Origin: Rhodobacteraceae bacterium 63075
GTDB taxonomy: Bacteria > Pseudomonadota > Alphaproteobacteria > Rhodobacterales > Rhodobacteraceae
NCBI GenBank assembly: GCA_003417655.1
Contig: QVMW01000002.1
Span: 62,001 to 126,000 of the forward strand
DNA length: 64,000 bases
Direction: 5' to 3'
Position numbers and translations under genes: made by a program
Shown: piece by piece, positions 8,339 through 17,046 of the stretch
How the letters are laid out: each line of letters begins with the position of its first letter
How positions within the stretch are numbered: position 1 is the first letter of the stretch
The notes under the pieces: model-generated
Database searches by the model: none
Told to the model about the DNA's origin: nothing
The model's input: only the letters and a program-made list of their open reading frames with translations

Positions 8339-9574
8339 TCATTGCGCCGGTCGCATCGCGATCGGACGCGCGAATATCGTCTCGTTGCCGGGCTCGGGAT
8401 GCCGCGGGATGAGCAGGGCGAGCAGGAAGGAGACGCCCGCCATCCCCGCCGCCAGGCCGAAAACACCCGCCGGCGAGACCAGCCACAGATAGCCCAGAAG
8501 CGCAGGCAGGACCACCGCCGCGATATGGTTGATCGTGAAAGCCACCGCCGCGGTCGGTGCGATGTCCCCCGGGTCGGCGATCTTCTGAAAATAGGTCTTC
8601 AGCGCCAATGCCAGCCCGAAAAAAACGTGGTCGATCACGTAGAGCACTGCCGCCAGCACGACGCCCCAGCCGAACATGTAGATACCGCCATAGGCCAGGA
8701 AAACCGTGAACAGGCCGACATATTCGAACAAGAGCGCGTTGCGCTCCCCGAAGCGGTGCACGACATGGCCAAGCAGCGGCGCGACACCCATGTTGATCAC
8801 CAGGTTGATGAGGAAAAGCGCCGTCACCTCATGCACGGCGAAGCCGAACTTCTCGACCATCATGAACCCGGCAAAGACCATGAAAATCTGCCGCCGCGCC
8901 CCGGCCATGAACTGCAAGGCGTAATAGAGCCAGTAGCGCCGCCGCAGCACCATCTTCTTGACCTGCGGGTGCGGCGCTTCGAACTGCGGATAGGCGAACA
9001 TGCAAAACAGCGCCAGCGCCGCCGTGATCCCGCCGGAGACCATGTAGACAAGATTGTAGCTCAGCCCCAGCGCCTCCCATGTGAAGACGATCAACAGATA
9101 GCACAGAAGCGTCGCCGCCGATCCGGTCGCCAGCAGGTAGCCGAGCATTTTCGGAGCCCGGTCCTTCGGCAGCCACTGCAACTGGAGCGACTGATTGACC
9201 GTCTCGTAATAGTGAAACCCGATCGACGACAGCATGGTGATCGTCAGGATCCCACCCAGCGAAGGAAACTGCGCGGTGAGCGCCGTCGCCACGCCCAGAA
9301 GGACGAGCGAGACAAGCCCGAGCACCTGCTCGCGCATGAAGATGATGATCGCGATCACACCGACAGCAAAAAAGCCGGGGATCTCCCGCACGGTGTGCAG
9401 CCAGCCATTGTCGGAGCCGTCAAAGCCCCCCACCTCGATGACGAAATTGTTGAGCAGCGCGGTCCATGTCGCGAAGGCGATGGGCATGGAAAACGCCATG
9501 ACAAACAACAGCGCCTCCGGCCTGCGCCAGAAGGGCAGGTCCTGCGCGTCAGCAAGTTTCACATAGCGGGCCAT
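8339..9574 (-). CDS. Major facilitator superfamily transporter
   Basis: This is a 411-residue integral membrane protein with about twelve hydrophobic segments, fitting an MFS permease. Charged loops such as FMREQVLG and KKMVLRRRYW separate helices. The family is clear from size and topology, but the substrate is not. The gene is just upstream of prmA on the same strand (about 20 bp), so the two may be co-transcribed. A structured repeat lies before its start. Confidence 0.8.
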   Translation of the reverse strand: MARYVKLADAQDLPFWRRPEALLFVMAFSMPIAFATWTALLNNFVIEVGGFDGSDNGWLHTVREIPGFFAVGVIAIIIFMREQVLGLVSLVLLGVATALTAQFPSLGGILTITMLSSIGFHYYETVNQSLQLQWLPKDRAPKMLGYLLATGSAATLLCYLLIVFTWEALGLSYNLVYMVSGGITAALALFCMFAYPQFEAPHPQVKKMVLRRRYWLYYALQFMAGARRQIFMVFAGFMMVEKFGFAVHEVTALFLINLVINMGVAPLLGHVVHRFGERNALLFEYVGLFTVFLAYGGIYMFGWGVVLAAVLYVIDHVFFGLALALKTYFQKIADPGDIAPTAAVAFTINHIAAVVLPALLGYLWLVSPAGVFGLAAGMAGVSFLLALLIPRHPEPGNETIFARPIAMRPAQ

Positions 9575-9881
9575 GGCTTCGCATAAGCCTTTTTTCCGGG
9601 CTTGCCCAGAGGCAGTTTCAGTGCAAAGGCACCAGCACGCGCAGCCCCCAACCTGCTTTCTTCTTGCCGGAAATATCCCGGGGGCTTCTCGCGCATCGCT
9701 TCGCGATACGCCGCCAGCCTCGCGGTCGCCTGCGCCGACACGCTTGGAGAAGCGCGAGAGGGGCAGCGCCCCTCTCGCCCCGGTCGGATTTGCGCAGCAA
9801 ATTCGAAACCATCCATCTGATCCATGTCAAAGACTGAATATGTCCTCCATGCGATAGCCGCGCGCAGGAAAGGACAGGCCC
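9575..9881. other. Divergent intergenic region with repeat copy A
   Basis: About 307 bases between the MFS gene and the YeeE-like gene. More than half is the structured repeat copy A (9656-9810). Frames running through it look like repeat-derived translations, not genes. The remaining flanks must hold the promoters of the two divergent genes; no clear -35/-10 pair stands out. Confidence 0.6.
9656..9810 (-). repeat. Structured intergenic repeat, copy A
   Basis: Read on the minus strand, the element begins with a GAATTTGC-type hairpin (GAATTTGC, TGC, GCAAATcC). An 11-bp perfect stem (arms 9754-9764 and 9768-9778) and the word CAAGCGTGT follow. It ends with GGGATATTT...GCAAGAAGAA. Copy B at 10954-11170 has the same blocks in the same order. 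Unlike the other copies, A precedes a gene start and does not follow a stop. Confidence 0.8.
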
Positions 9882-10952
9882 ATGGATCTCATAGCCCTCA
9901 TCGACCGTATCGGCGAAGCGCCCACGGCCGCGCTCTTCGGCCTCTTCACCGGGCTGGTCTTCGGCGTCGCCGCCCAGCGCTCGCGCTTCTGCCTGCGCGC
10001 GGCCAGCGTCGAGTTTGCCCGCGGGTTGATGAAAGACAAGGTCGCCGTCTGGTTCCTCACCTTCTCGACCGCGCTTGTGTGGGTGCAGGGGGCGCGGCTG
10101 CTGGGCTTCATCGAGACCGAAGAGGCCCGGATGATGGCCGTGCCGGGCAGCTGGTCGGGCGCGATCATCGGCGGGCTGCTCTTCGGCGCGGGCATGGTGC
10201 TGGCGCGCGGCTGCTCGGGGCGTCTTCTCGTGCTCGCTGCGACGGGCAACCTGCGCTCGGTGGTCTCCGGCCTCGTCTTCGCCGTGGTGGCGCAAATGTC
10301 GCTCAGCGGTGTGCTTTCCCCCCTGCGCGACACGCTCGCCGCCCTGTGGATCACCGACGGCGGCCGCAACATGGACCTGCTCACGACGCTCGGCCTGCCC
10401 GATGCGGGCGGCTTGCTGATCGGCCTCGCCTTCGCCGCCATCGCGCTCTACCTGTCATGGAAAGAGAGAATCGGCCTCTCCCGCCTCGTCTTCGCCTCGG
10501 GCGTGGGCTTTGCCGTGGCGCTCGGCTGGGCGCTGACCTACAGCCTCTCGCGGGTCGCCTTCGAGCCGGTCCAGATCGAAAGCGCGACATTCTCAGGCCC
10601 CTCGGCTCATACGCTCATGTTCTTCCTCGACAAATACGCCGTGCTCGAATTCGATATCGGCCTTGTTCCCGGCGTGGTCATCGGCTCCTTCCTCGCCGCC
10701 ATCGCCACGCGCGAGTTCCGCTTCCAGGGCTTTTCGGATGAAAGCAACATGCGCCGCTCGATGACAGGTGCCGTGCTCATGGGCTTCGGCGCGATGCTCG
10801 CCGGCGGCTGCGCCATCGGCGCGGGCGTCACGGGCGGGTCGATCTTCGCCGGGACCGCTTGGCTGGCCCTGTTCTGCATGTGGGTCGGGGCGATGGTCAC
10901 CGACCTGCTTGTCGACCAGCGCGGGCTCAATGGAGCAGCCGCGACCCGTTGA
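9882..10952 (+). CDS. YeeE/YedE family transporter (sulfur-compound transport)
   Basis: This 356-residue polytopic membrane protein has the YeeE/YedE hallmarks. Two pseudo-repeats carry conserved Cys motifs (AAQRSRFCLRAAS, VLARGCSGRLLV and AGGCAIGAGVTGGS). Family members take up thiosulfate or related sulfur compounds through conserved cysteines in the membrane. There is no adjacent TusA- or SirA-like gene, so the substrate remains inferred. The gene stands alone. Its stop at 10952 is followed at once by repeat copy B. Confidence 0.85.
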   Translation: MDLIALIDRIGEAPTAALFGLFTGLVFGVAAQRSRFCLRAASVEFARGLMKDKVAVWFLTFSTALVWVQGARLLGFIETEEARMMAVPGSWSGAIIGGLLFGAGMVLARGCSGRLLVLAATGNLRSVVSGLVFAVVAQMSLSGVLSPLRDTLAALWITDGGRNMDLLTTLGLPDAGGLLIGLAFAAIALYLSWKERIGLSRLVFASGVGFAVALGWALTYSLSRVAFEPVQIESATFSGPSAHTLMFFLDKYAVLEFDIGLVPGVVIGSFLAAIATREFRFQGFSDESNMRRSMTGAVLMGFGAMLAGGCAIGAGVTGGSIFAGTAWLALFCMWVGAMVTDLLVDQRGLNGAAATR

Positions 10953-10953
10953 A

Positions 10954-11170
10954 CCTGTTTCGAATTTCGCTGCGCGAATTCTAAGCGGCATCGCATTGCG
11001 ATGCGCGAAACTCGATATAGCGAAAGTGCTTTTCGCGGAATCGAGCGACCGGGTGGGGGGACGCTGTCCCCCCCAATCCCCCCAAGCGTGTGGCGAAGCC
11101 ACCGCGAGGCCGGCAGCGTATTGCGGAGCAATGCGCGAGAGGCGGGGATATTTTTAGCAAGAAGAAAAGC
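10954..11170 (+). repeat. Structured intergenic repeat, copy B (after the YeeE-like gene)
   Basis: The element starts one base after the YeeE-like stop codon. It has a GAATT-type hairpin, a GC hairpin with 8-bp arms (11055-11062 and 11066-11073, loop GCT), the word CAAGCGTGT, a second imperfect inverted repeat (GTATTGCGGAGCAATGC) and the terminal motif GGGATATTT...GCAAGAAGAA. It reaches the 3' end of the convergent priA gene. The blocks match copy A, but the stem sequence differs while pairing is kept. Confidence 0.8.
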
Positions 11171-11172
11171 GG

Positions 11173-13368
11173 TCAGTAGAAGCTCTGCGGGTCGATATCC
11201 ACTGCAAGGCGGAGCTGGCCGGGCAGCTTGAGGCCCTTGAGCCAGGTCTGGATCGCGCCCTGAAGCGGCGTGTCCTTCGGCGCCTTGACCAGCAGCCGCA
11301 CCCTGTGACGCCCTCTCACGCGGGCGACAGGCGCAGGCGCCGGGCCGAAGACCTGCGCGCCGATGGCTTGCAAGGCGTTATTGTTGCGCGCCAGATATTC
11401 GCCGAGATCGAAAGCCTCGCGCTCGTCATCCGAGCTGATGATGATCCCTGCCAGCCGCCCGAAGGGGGGCATGGCGCTCGCGCGGCGCTCGTCGGCCTCC
11501 GCGCGCCAGAACTGCCTTTCCTCGCCAGACAGAATCGCGCGCAGGACGGGATGTTCGGGCTGGTAGGTCTGAAGCATGGCAACGCCGCGCTTCTCGGCGC
11601 GGCCCGCGCGCCCCGAGACCTGCCGCATCTGCTGGAAGGTCCGCTCGGCGGCGCGCAGGTCCGAGCCTTGCAGGCTCAGGTCGCTGTCGATCACGCCGAC
11701 CAGCGTGAGCTTTGGAAAGTTGTGCCCCTTTGCCACGAGCTGCGTGCCGATGATGATGTCCGCCGCACCCTCGGCGATCTCGGCGATCTGCGCCTTGAGA
11801 GCGCGGGCCGAGCCGAACATGTCCGAAGACAGCGTCGCGATCCGCGCACCCTCGAAGCGCTCGGCGGCCTCCTCTGCGAGCCGCTCGACGCCGGGGCCGA
11901 CCACCGCCAGCGTGCCTTCCGCCTCGCAGGAGGGGCAAACATCGGGGATGGGGCGCGTCTCGCCGCATTGGTGGCACATCAGCCGGTTCAGGAAGCGATG
12001 CTCCACCATCCGCGCGTCGCATTGCGCGCAGGCGATTTGCTCGCCGCATTTGCGACAGAGCGTCACCGGCGCATAGCCCCGCCTGTTGAGAAAGAGAAGC
12101 GCCTGCTCTCCTCGCGCGATACGCGCCTTGACCGCCGCTTCGAGCTGCGGCGAGATCCAGCGGTTGGACGGTAGCTTGACCTGCCGCATGTCGACCGCGC
12201 GCAGCTCGGGCAAGACGGCCTCACCATAGCGCGCACCCAACTCGAGCAGCCGGTATTTGCCGCTCTGTGCATTGGTCCAGCTTTCAAGGCAGGGCGTCGC
12301 CGAGGCCAGCACGACCTGCGCCGAGGCCAGCGAGGCGCGCAGCACGGCCATGTCACGCGCGTTGTAGAGCACGCCGTCTTCCTGCTTGTAGGAATTGTCA
12401 TGCTCCTCGTCGACGACGACGAGCCCGAGGTTCTGAAACGGCAGGAAGAGCGCCGAGCGCGCGCCGATCACCAGCTGCGCCTGCCCCTCGCCCACCATCT
12501 TCCAGGTGCGCCGCCGCTCGGTCATCGTCACGCCGGAATGCCACTCGGCAGCGCGCGCGCCGAACCGTTCCTCGACCCGCGCCATGAATTCGGCGCTGAG
12601 CGCGATCTCCGGCAGCAGGACCAGCGCCTGCCGGCCCGCCTTGAGCGCCTCGGCCACCGCCTCGAGATAGACTTCCGTCTTGCCCGAACCGGTGATCCCC
12701 CAGAGCAGCGTCGCCGAGTAGGCCCCCTCGCGCTGATCGTCGCGCAGCGCCTTTGCCGCCTGCGCCTGCGCGTCCGTCAGCGCCTTGGGCGCGTGGTCAT
12801 GGCGCAGATGCGGGAAGGGCAGATCGCGCGGCGTGTCCTCTTCCAGAACCGCGCCTTGCTTCACCAGCCCTTTGATGACGGACGGTGTCACCCCCGCATG
12901 ATCGGCCAGCTCCTTCTGCGTGAAGCCAAGACCGCCGTAGTCATCGAACACCCGCAACACGCGCTGCCGCGCATCGGTCATCCGCTCCGGCGCGGCCTCG
13001 CCCCGCCGGTAGATCTTCTGCATGGAAGGCGGGTTGGACAGCCCCGGCGCCCGCGTGGCCAGCCGCAGCATCGACGGCATGGGCGTCAGCGTATAACTGC
13101 CGCATTTCTGGAGGAAGGCACGCATCTCCTCGCGCATGGGCGCAACATCGAGCACCCGGATGATCGAGCGGGCCTTGGACAGGTCGAAACCGCCCTTGCC
13201 TGCCCCCCAGACAACCCCGATCACCTTGCGCGGCCCCAGCGGCACCTCCACGAAAGCGCCCCGGAAGCACCCGCCCGGCGGCGCCTTGTAATCGAGCGCC
13301 CGGTCAAGCGGCTGCGTCGTCAGAACCGCGACGAGCGCATCTTCGTCAAAATAGTCGGGCTCCTGCAC
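11173..13368 (-). CDS. priA: PriA, primosomal replication-restart helicase
   Basis: PriA is the 3'-5' helicase that reloads the replisome at stalled forks. The 731-residue product has the N-terminal DNA-binding domain, Walker A ITGSGKTEVY, the DEEH box (VVVDEEHDNSYKQ) and the zinc-binding Cys cluster (CRKCGEQIACAQC, then CHQCGETRP and CPSC). The C-terminal helicase motifs (RAAERTFQQMRQVSGRAGR) follow. The frame is open far upstream, but GTG at 13368 gives VQEPDYFDED and has a GGAGGG site 6 bases before it. It is convergent with the YeeE-like gene. Confidence 0.96.
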   Translation of the reverse strand: MQEPDYFDEDALVAVLTTQPLDRALDYKAPPGGCFRGAFVEVPLGPRKVIGVVWGAGKGGFDLSKARSIIRVLDVAPMREEMRAFLQKCGSYTLTPMPSMLRLATRAPGLSNPPSMQKIYRRGEAAPERMTDARQRVLRVFDDYGGLGFTQKELADHAGVTPSVIKGLVKQGAVLEEDTPRDLPFPHLRHDHAPKALTDAQAQAAKALRDDQREGAYSATLLWGITGSGKTEVYLEAVAEALKAGRQALVLLPEIALSAEFMARVEERFGARAAEWHSGVTMTERRRTWKMVGEGQAQLVIGARSALFLPFQNLGLVVVDEEHDNSYKQEDGVLYNARDMAVLRASLASAQVVLASATPCLESWTNAQSGKYRLLELGARYGEAVLPELRAVDMRQVKLPSNRWISPQLEAAVKARIARGEQALLFLNRRGYAPVTLCRKCGEQIACAQCDARMVEHRFLNRLMCHQCGETRPIPDVCPSCEAEGTLAVVGPGVERLAEEAAERFEGARIATLSSDMFGSARALKAQIAEIAEGAADIIIGTQLVAKGHNFPKLTLVGVIDSDLSLQGSDLRAAERTFQQMRQVSGRAGRAEKRGVAMLQTYQPEHPVLRAILSGEERQFWRAEADERRASAMPPFGRLAGIIISSDDEREAFDLGEYLARNNNALQAIGAQVFGPAPAPVARVRGRHRVRLLVKAPKDTPLQGAIQTWLKGLKLPGQLRLAVDIDPQSFY

Positions 13369-13470
13369 GCGTCCCTCCGGTTTGGGGTTTCGAGATCGAG
13401 TTCTATGGGCTAAACCTGCGAACGACAATTCCAAACCCATGCATTCCAGACTCACACGGGGGCGCGCGCC

Positions 13471-14124
13471 ATGAAGTTCTTCGTAGATACCGCCGAGATC
13501 GAGGCCATCGCCGAGCTCAACGAGCTGGGCATGGTCGACGGGGTGACGACAAACCCCTCGCTGATCCTCAAATCGGGCCGCGATATCCTTGAAGTCACGA
13601 AGGAAATCGCCGATCTGGTCGACGGCCCCGTCAGCGCCGAGGTCGTGGCCACGGAGGCGGACGCGATGATCGAGGAGGGCCGCAAGCTCGCCGGGATCGC
13701 CGAGAACATCGCCGTGAAGGTCCCGCTCACATGGGCCGGCCTCAAGGCCTGCAACGTGCTCACGAACGAGGGCAGGATGGTCAACGTGACGCTCTGCTTC
13801 TCGGCCAACCAGGCGCTGCTGGCCGCCAAGGCGGGGGCGACATTCATCTCGCCCTTCATCGGACGCCTCGATGACATCAACCTCGACGGGATGGAACTGA
13901 TCGCCGACATTCGCACGATCTACGACAATTACGACTTCCAGACGGAGATCCTCGCGGCCTCGATCCGGAGCGTGAACCACGCCTTCCAATGTGCCCATGT
14001 CGGCTCCGACGTGATGACCGCGCCGCCCAAGGTCATCAAGGCCATGGCCGAGCATCCGCTCACGGACAAGGGGCTGGAGGCATTTCTTGCAGATTGGGAA
14101 AAAACGGGGCAGAAAATCCTCTGA
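13471..14124 (+). CDS. fsa: TalC/Fsa family transaldolase or fructose-6-phosphate aldolase
   Basis: This 217-residue protein is of the small class I aldolase group. Lys83 in [11 protein letters not shown] is the Schiff-base lysine, and GVTTNPSLI is the family start motif. The residue equivalent to Tyr131 of E. coli FsaA is Phe129 (SPFIGR). Phe is typical of transaldolases at that place, so transaldolase activity may be the better guess. The enzyme would act in the pentose phosphate pathway. It is divergent from priA, and the DUF484-xerC-pcs operon starts 36 bases after its stop. Confidence 0.93.
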   Translation: MKFFVDTAEIEAIAELNELGMVDGVTTNPSLILKSGRDILEVTKEIADLVDGPVSAEVVATEADAMIEEGRKLAGIAENIAVKVPLTWAGLKACNVLTNEGRMVNVTLCFSANQALLAAKAGATFISPFIGRLDDINLDGMELIADIRTIYDNYDFQTEILAASIRSVNHAFQCAHVGSDVMTAPPKVIKAMAEHPLTDKGLEAFLADWEKTGQKIL

Positions 14125-14160
14125 CCCTGTGTTATAAAGCCCGAAAAAAAGAGGCGACAG

Positions 14161-14868
14161 ATGAGCAGCAAGGCCCGCATGGACGACACCATGCGCGAAA
14201 AAATCATTACGGAACCTGATGTTATTCTTGATGATCAGGATTTGATGCGCGCGCTCATTGCCGCCAACGAGCGCACGATGGGCGGCAATATCGTCGATCT
14301 GCGCGGCATCGCGATGGAGCGGCTCGAATCCCGTCTCGACCGGCTCGAAGATACGCACCGTAGCGTAATTGCCGCAGCCTACGAGAACCTTGCAGGCACC
14401 AACCAGGTGCATCGCGCGATCCTGCGGATGCTCGACCCGGTGGAGTTCGAGGGCTTCCTGAAAGACCTCGGCGGCCCCGTCGCCGAGATCCTGCGGGTCG
14501 ATTCCATCAAGCTGGTGCTCGAATCCGTCCAGAACGACAATGACCCTGCCGTGCAGCGCCTCGGCGAGGTGCTGACCGTGGTCGAGCCGGGCTTCATCGA
14601 GGATTATCTCGCGCGCGGCGCGACAGGCGGCGAACGCAAACAGGTCACCCTGCGCCAGCTCGAGGAAGGCCCGCCGATCTACGGCGAGGCGGCGAGCTGG
14701 ATCAGGTCCGAGGCCTGCCTCAAGCTCGATTTCGGCGAGGGCCGCCTGCCGGGCATGCTCCTCATGGGCGGCGAGGACCCCCACCAGTTCACCCCGCAGC
14801 AAGGCACGGATCTGCTCTCGTTCTTCGCGGGCGTCTTCGAAAGAGCGATGCGCCGCTGGCTTTCATGA
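14161..14868 (+). CDS. DUF484 family protein
   Basis: This 235-residue cytoplasmic protein has a DUF484 (GAF-like) fold. It has a helical N-terminus (LIAANERTMGGNIVDLRGIAMERLE) and a C-terminal segment of the expected type (LLMGGEDPHQFTPQQGTDLLSFFAGVFERAMRRWL). In many proteobacteria DUF484 is encoded just before xerC, as here. The biochemical role is not known. The last codons overlap xerC by 4 nt. Confidence 0.9.
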   Translation: MSSKARMDDTMREKIITEPDVILDDQDLMRALIAANERTMGGNIVDLRGIAMERLESRLDRLEDTHRSVIAAAYENLAGTNQVHRAILRMLDPVEFEGFLKDLGGPVAEILRVDSIKLVLESVQNDNDPAVQRLGEVLTVVEPGFIEDYLARGATGGERKQVTLRQLEEGPPIYGEAASWIRSEACLKLDFGEGRLPGMLLMGGEDPHQFTPQQGTDLLSFFAGVFERAMRRWLS

Positions 14869-15797
14869 CTGCCGTCTCGCCGCAATTGCGCGATGCGGTG
14901 CAATCCTGGCTGGAGACGCGCCGCGCGCTCACCGGCGCATCGGAGAACACGGTCGATGCCTACGGGCGCGATGTGCATGGCTTCCTGGCCTTCCTCGTCG
15001 AACATTCGGGCGGTGACAGCGGGCTCGCCCCGCTCAAGGCCCTGACCGTCACCGACATGCGCAGCTGGATGGCGCGGCTCAGGGCCGAGGGGCTCGGCTC
15101 ACGCTCCATCGCGCGCAAGCTCTCCTCGGTGAAGTCGTTTTTCCGCTGGCTCGGTGAGCGTGAAGGGTTCGAGGCGACGGCGGTGCTGAATGCCCGCGCG
15201 CCCAAGTTCCAGGCGCGGCTGCCGCGCCCGCTGCCCGAGGATGCGGCGCGCGAGATGATCTCGGCCGCCGAGCTGCAATCGCGCGAGCCGTGGATCGGCG
15301 CGCGCGACACAGCTGTCATCACCCTGCTCTATGGCTGCGGGCTGCGTATCTCCGAGGCGCTCAGCCTGCAAATGTCCGATGCGCCGCTGCCGGGCGTCCT
15401 GCGCATGACGGGCAAGGGCGGCAAAGAGCGTGTCGTGCCCGTCATCGACGCGGCGCGCGCGGCCACCACCGCCTATCTCGATCTCTGCCCCTACGCGGGC
15501 GAGGATGGCGCGCTCTTCCGCGGTGTGCGCGGCGGCGCGCTCAAGCCCCGTGCCATTCAGAAGGTCATGCAGGCCGCGCGCCTGCAACTCGGCCTGCCCG
15601 CCTCGGCAACGCCCCACGCCATGCGCCATTCCTTCGCGACGCATCTTCTCACGGCGGGTGGTGACCTGCGCACCATCCAGGAATTGCTCGGCCACGCCTC
15701 CCTTTCGACAACACAAGCCTATACTGCGGTTGATACCCGGCACCTGATGGACGTATACGAGCGCGCGCATCCAAAATCCGCGAGCAATTCGAAATGA
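14865..15797 (+). CDS. xerC: XerC tyrosine recombinase (chromosome dimer resolution)
   Basis: XerC acts with XerD at dif to resolve chromosome dimers. The 310-residue protein has the N-terminal SAM-like core-binding domain. The catalytic set of the tyrosine recombinases follows: Arg in GCGLRISEAL, Lys in GKGGKERVVP, His-x-x-Arg in HAMRHSFATHLL, His in LLGHASLSTTQAY and the nucleophile Tyr in the same motif. The operon context (DUF484 before it) marks it as the housekeeping XerC, not a mobile-element integrase. It overlaps both neighbours by 4 nt. Confidence 0.95.
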   Translation: MTAVSPQLRDAVQSWLETRRALTGASENTVDAYGRDVHGFLAFLVEHSGGDSGLAPLKALTVTDMRSWMARLRAEGLGSRSIARKLSSVKSFFRWLGEREGFEATAVLNARAPKFQARLPRPLPEDAAREMISAAELQSREPWIGARDTAVITLLYGCGLRISEALSLQMSDAPLPGVLRMTGKGGKERVVPVIDAARAATTAYLDLCPYAGEDGALFRGVRGGALKPRAIQKVMQAARLQLGLPASATPHAMRHSFATHLLTAGGDLRTIQELLGHASLSTTQAYTAVDTRHLMDVYERAHPKSASNSK

Positions 15798-16489
15798 CCG
15801 ATCAAGCCAAAGCTCTCACCGTGCATTTCCTGACCGCGACAGGCGCGGTCTTCGCCATGCTGGCCATGCTCGAGGCGATCCAGACAGACTGGGCGATGAT
15901 GTTCGTCTGGCTCATCGTCGCTTTCGCCGTCGATGGCGTCGACGGCCCGCTCGCGCGCCACTACCACGTGAAGAAAAACGCGCCACAGTTCGACGGTGTG
16001 CTGCTCGACCTGATCATCGACTATCTGACTTACGTCTTCATCCCGGCCTATGCGCTCTATGCCTCCGGGCTCATGGATGGCTGGTCGGGCTGGGTCGCGG
16101 TGATCGTGATCACCTATACCTCGGCGCTCTATTACTGCGACACGCGCATGAAAACCGCCGACAATTCCTTCTCGGGCTTCCCCGGCTGCTGGAACATGGT
16201 GATCCTCGTGCTCTTCGCCGTCTCGCCCTCATGGCAGGTATGCCTCGGAATCGTCGCTGTCCTTTCGGTGGCGATGTTCTTGCCGGTGAAGTTCATTCAC
16301 CCCGTCCGCACCGACCGCTGGCGCATCGTCTCGCTGCCGGTCGCCCTGGCCTGGACGGTCTTCGCGGGCTTTGCCGCCTGGGAAGGGTTCGAGCCGGTGC
16401 CCGTGGTCCTCTGGGGGCTCGTCGGCACTTCGGTCTACCTGCTTGTCGCCGGCGCGGCTCAGCAGGTGCTCCACGGCCCCGACGGCTGA
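15794..16489 (+). CDS. pcs: Phosphatidylcholine synthase (choline + CDP-diacylglycerol)
   Basis: Pcs is a CDP-alcohol phosphatidyltransferase that makes phosphatidylcholine directly from choline and CDP-diacylglycerol in the inner membrane. The 231-residue protein has about seven or eight hydrophobic segments. Its catalytic motif is split as DGPLAR (residues 51-56) and, 12 residues on, GVLLDLIIDYLTYVFIPAY with the metal-binding aspartates. That spacing and the DYLTYVFIPA stretch are characteristic of bacterial Pcs. Its ATG overlaps the xerC stop by 4 nt. Confidence 0.93.
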   Translation: MTDQAKALTVHFLTATGAVFAMLAMLEAIQTDWAMMFVWLIVAFAVDGVDGPLARHYHVKKNAPQFDGVLLDLIIDYLTYVFIPAYALYASGLMDGWSGWVAVIVITYTSALYYCDTRMKTADNSFSGFPGCWNMVILVLFAVSPSWQVCLGIVAVLSVAMFLPVKFIHPVRTDRWRIVSLPVALAWTVFAGFAAWEGFEPVPVVLWGLVGTSVYLLVAGAAQQVLHGPDG

Positions 16490-16554
16490 GGTGCATTGAC
16501 ATCGGCCTTCTCAATGCACGATGGTCGATCTATTCTCATGTAGGACCAGTAATC

Positions 16555-17022
16555 ATGCGGCTCAAACCCCTGCCTTGCCTCGTTGTGCTCCTGCTCACGG
16601 CAGCCTGTGCTGTCCCGGACGCGACAAAACAGGAAGGTGCAGCTGTTGCACCTCATGAAGTTCTTGAGGTCTTACCTGAAAGCTACCGCGAGGGGGGAGC
16701 GAACTTCACCGGCGTCATCGTCTACGGAGACAAAGGCTACACGGGGCTGGTCGGCGACATCCACTACCCGAGCGTCAAGGTCGATGGCAATCCCGTCGGC
16801 AAGTGTCAGAAGCGCAAGGCCATGGTCATTCCACTGACGCCCGGCAGCCATGTCGTCAGCGCGCATTCGGAAAACAAGGTAGAGCACGGCGTGACGCTGC
16901 CTGAAGGGGGCATTGCCTATTTCCGTTGCAGCTTCCTGCGCATTGGCGGGATCATCTACCCGCCGGCCGTCCTGGCACCTGCCGATGCGGCAACGGCTTA
17001 TGCGGTCGTAAACGCCCGATAG
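16555..17022 (+). CDS. Lipoprotein resembling DUF2846 proteins
   Basis: This is a 155-residue predicted lipoprotein. The signal sequence MRLKPLPCLVVLLLTAAC ends in the lipobox LTAAC, with lipidated Cys18. The mature part contains a segment like the DUF2846/PEGA-type beta fold (VKVDGNPVGKCQKRKAMVIPLTPGSHVVSAHSEN). I chose ATG at 16555 because it gives a proper signal peptide and AGGA lies 9 bases upstream. The frame is open further left, inside pcs. A role is not known. The 5' region is somewhat AT-richer than its neighbours. Confidence 0.8.
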   Translation: MRLKPLPCLVVLLLTAACAVPDATKQEGAAVAPHEVLEVLPESYREGGANFTGVIVYGDKGYTGLVGDIHYPSVKVDGNPVGKCQKRKAMVIPLTPGSHVVSAHSENKVEHGVTLPEGGIAYFRCSFLRIGGIIYPPAVLAPADAATAYAVVNAR

Positions 17023-17046
17023 GCTTGCTGCCCGCAGATCGGCGCT

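Noticed and set aside
9618..10295. Minus-strand frame opposite the YeeE-like gene and the repeat
   Set aside because: It runs through the structured repeat and antisense of a real membrane-protein gene, and its sequence has no features.
13369..14802. Upstream extension of the priA frame by 478 codons
   Set aside because: The extension is antisense to fsa and DUF484. The GTG at 13368 with GGAGGG gives the normal PriA length.
14865..15797. XerC-like recombinase as an integrase of a mobile element
   Set aside because: Operon with DUF484 and normal composition indicate the housekeeping XerC. No att site or cargo is linked.
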